Source: CAVRAW01 sp963716135
GTDB taxonomy: Bacteria > Planctomycetota > Planctomycetia > Pirellulales > JADZDJ01
Length of the DNA: 64,000 nucleotides
NCBI GenBank assembly: GCA_963716135.1
Contig: OY970289.1
Span: 1,426,001-1,490,000, forward strand
Direction of reading: 5' to 3'
The first letter of the stretch is position 1. Each line of letters opens with the position of its first letter. A program made the translations under genes and the position numbers. The notes under the pieces are model-generated. The model saw only the letters and a program-made list of their open reading frames with translations, searched no databases and was not told the origin of the DNA. This document shows positions 63,245 through 64,000 of the stretch, in pieces.

Positions 63245-64000
63245 TTACGCTCTTCGGTGAAGGCAACATTTCTTGAATTTGAGGCCGCTTCCGCAGGGAC
63301 ATGGTTCGTTGCGTCCAACCCGGTGGGTTTCGAGAAAATGTGGCTTCAATTTGAATGTATTGGCACTGGGACTTGTTTTGACTTGCGGTGCGGCTGGGTA
63401 CTCATCATCGTGATATGGGGTGAATTTTAGTTTGTGGTCGTAAAGAATATTTAGTTGTTTTTGGATGTTCTGCGCTTCGAGTTTCATCTCTTCGGTCCAT
63501 TCGCTTGGCTGATAGACCAACAGGTCGTGGGAACGACCGCCAGCGTTGTGGATGCCCCGTTCAGTTGCGATGCCGACCACTCGTCGAAGATTGCGTTTCC
63601 ACGCAAGCACAAAGCAGTATTGTTCCAAAAACCAACGACGGCGCTCACGATAATCGTTGTCTGTTTCGGATTCGTCAGGGGCTGCGAAAAACACATATGC
63701 TGTGCCTGGACTGTCCACAGACAGATTAGTGCGAGAGAAGCCCCATTTATCGGTCGATTTCTCTAATGTGTCGATGAATGACTTAGAGAGCATGCGACGG
63801 TCAAGGCGAGATTCCTTTGCCATAATTCGGAGTGCGAGTTCATAATCAGCAAGCGATTTTGCATTGGTTGCGAGAGCTGTTCCATTTACCGCGTGCTGAG
63901 AAAAATCTTCGATCAAACTGTCCCAAACGTAGCTTATCTCGTCCGCGCACTTCTTCCTAAGGAATTCGGTACTGGAGATGTGCCTTTGCCAGTGACCATC
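63245..64000 (-). CDS. SEC-C motif protein, cut by window end
   Basis: The reading frame is open to the window edge, so the N-terminus is missing; about 251 codons are visible. The middle is unrecognised helical/beta sequence (AYVFFAAPDESETDNDYRE). The C-terminus ends with a SEC-C zinc motif VGRNEPCPCGSGLKFKKCC, where CxCx(8)C-type residues bind zinc as in SecA tails and several helper proteins. A TTG at 63916 is the first start-like codon in view but not required. Function uncertain beyond zinc binding. Confidence 0.8.
   Translation of the reverse strand, partial: DGHWQRHISSTEFLRKKCADEISYVWDSLIEDFSQHAVNGTALATNAKSLADYELALRIMAKESRLDRRMLSKSFIDTLEKSTDKWGFSRTNLSVDSPGTAYVFFAAPDESETDNDYRERRRWFLEQYCFVLAWKRNLRRVVGIATERGIHNAGGRSHDLLVYQPSEWTEEMKLEAQNIQKQLNILYDHKLKFTPYHDDEYPAAPQVKTSPSANTFKLKPHFLETHRVGRNEPCPCGSGLKFKKCCLHRRA

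Noticed and set aside
1..64000. Programmed frameshifting as explanation of split genes
   Set aside because: Breaks occur in many unrelated genes without slippery heptamers or pseudoknots in common; sequence error is simpler.
1..64000. tRNA, rRNA or CRISPR arrays
   Set aside because: No T-loop plus acceptor-stem combination, conserved rRNA segment or regularly spaced repeat was seen by eye.

Overview
The window looks like a chromosomal segment of a planctomycete, probably of the Pirellulales type, recovered as a draft or metagenome-style assembly. This is judged by eye: high G+C, scattered short operons on both strands, an ECF sigma factor beside an anti-sigma-like membrane protein, a Ser/Thr kinase with a C-terminal membrane region, small Tyr/Pro-rich secreted proteins, and topoisomerase VI subunit B. 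I see no rRNA, tRNA or CRISPR array.

Layout. 1-9.1 kb: start of topoisomerase VI subunit B (minus), two small secreted proteins, a tandem pair of VWA-domain proteins, a quinone oxidoreductase and zinc-ribbon membrane protein, the primary sigma factor, and RibD. 9.1-19.8 kb: an acidic protein and an HTH/zinc-ribbon protein, an ECF sigma/anti-sigma operon, a GlsB-like membrane protein, adenine deaminase, a polytopic membrane protein, a CoA-binding protein, a HEAT-repeat secreted protein, MoaB and a DNase-I-fold hydrolase.

20.0-34.1 kb: the most unusual region, a mostly plus-strand block that looks phage-derived. It opens with two small membrane or helical proteins and a subtilase without a signal peptide. 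Then come two exported proteins with c-type heme motifs and a small exported protein. These are followed by a ParB-like protein, an ABC-ATPase/GNAT fusion, small and large terminase, portal, prohead protease, a decoration-like protein, the major capsid protein and two small proteins. It ends against a minus-strand XRE regulator. No tail, tape-measure, integrase or replication gene is visible. It could be a domesticated capsid/packaging module, a gene-transfer agent, a capsid-forming satellite or a partial prophage.

34.7-64 kb: housekeeping and metabolic genes. These include PepT, a GT2 glycosyltransferase, an FMO, Def and Fmt, MiaB, a GT-C-like membrane protein, GlnE next to a PII protein, a 2Fe-2S ferredoxin, MurJ, ThyX, a VWA-like exported protein, YceH and a methyltransferase. 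An acyl-CoA carboxylase beta/AtuA/AtuA-like/enoyl-CoA hydratase operon follows, then the Ser/Thr kinase, an exported protein, a membrane-anchored thioredoxin flanked by two MITE-like inverted repeats, and a SEC-C protein cut by the window end.

About 21 genes carry a single-position frameshift, including genes normally needed for growth (fmt, thyX, glnE, PII). Most lie in short G/C runs. This points to sequence error rather than gene decay, so coordinates below span both halves of each gene and give the approximate break point.
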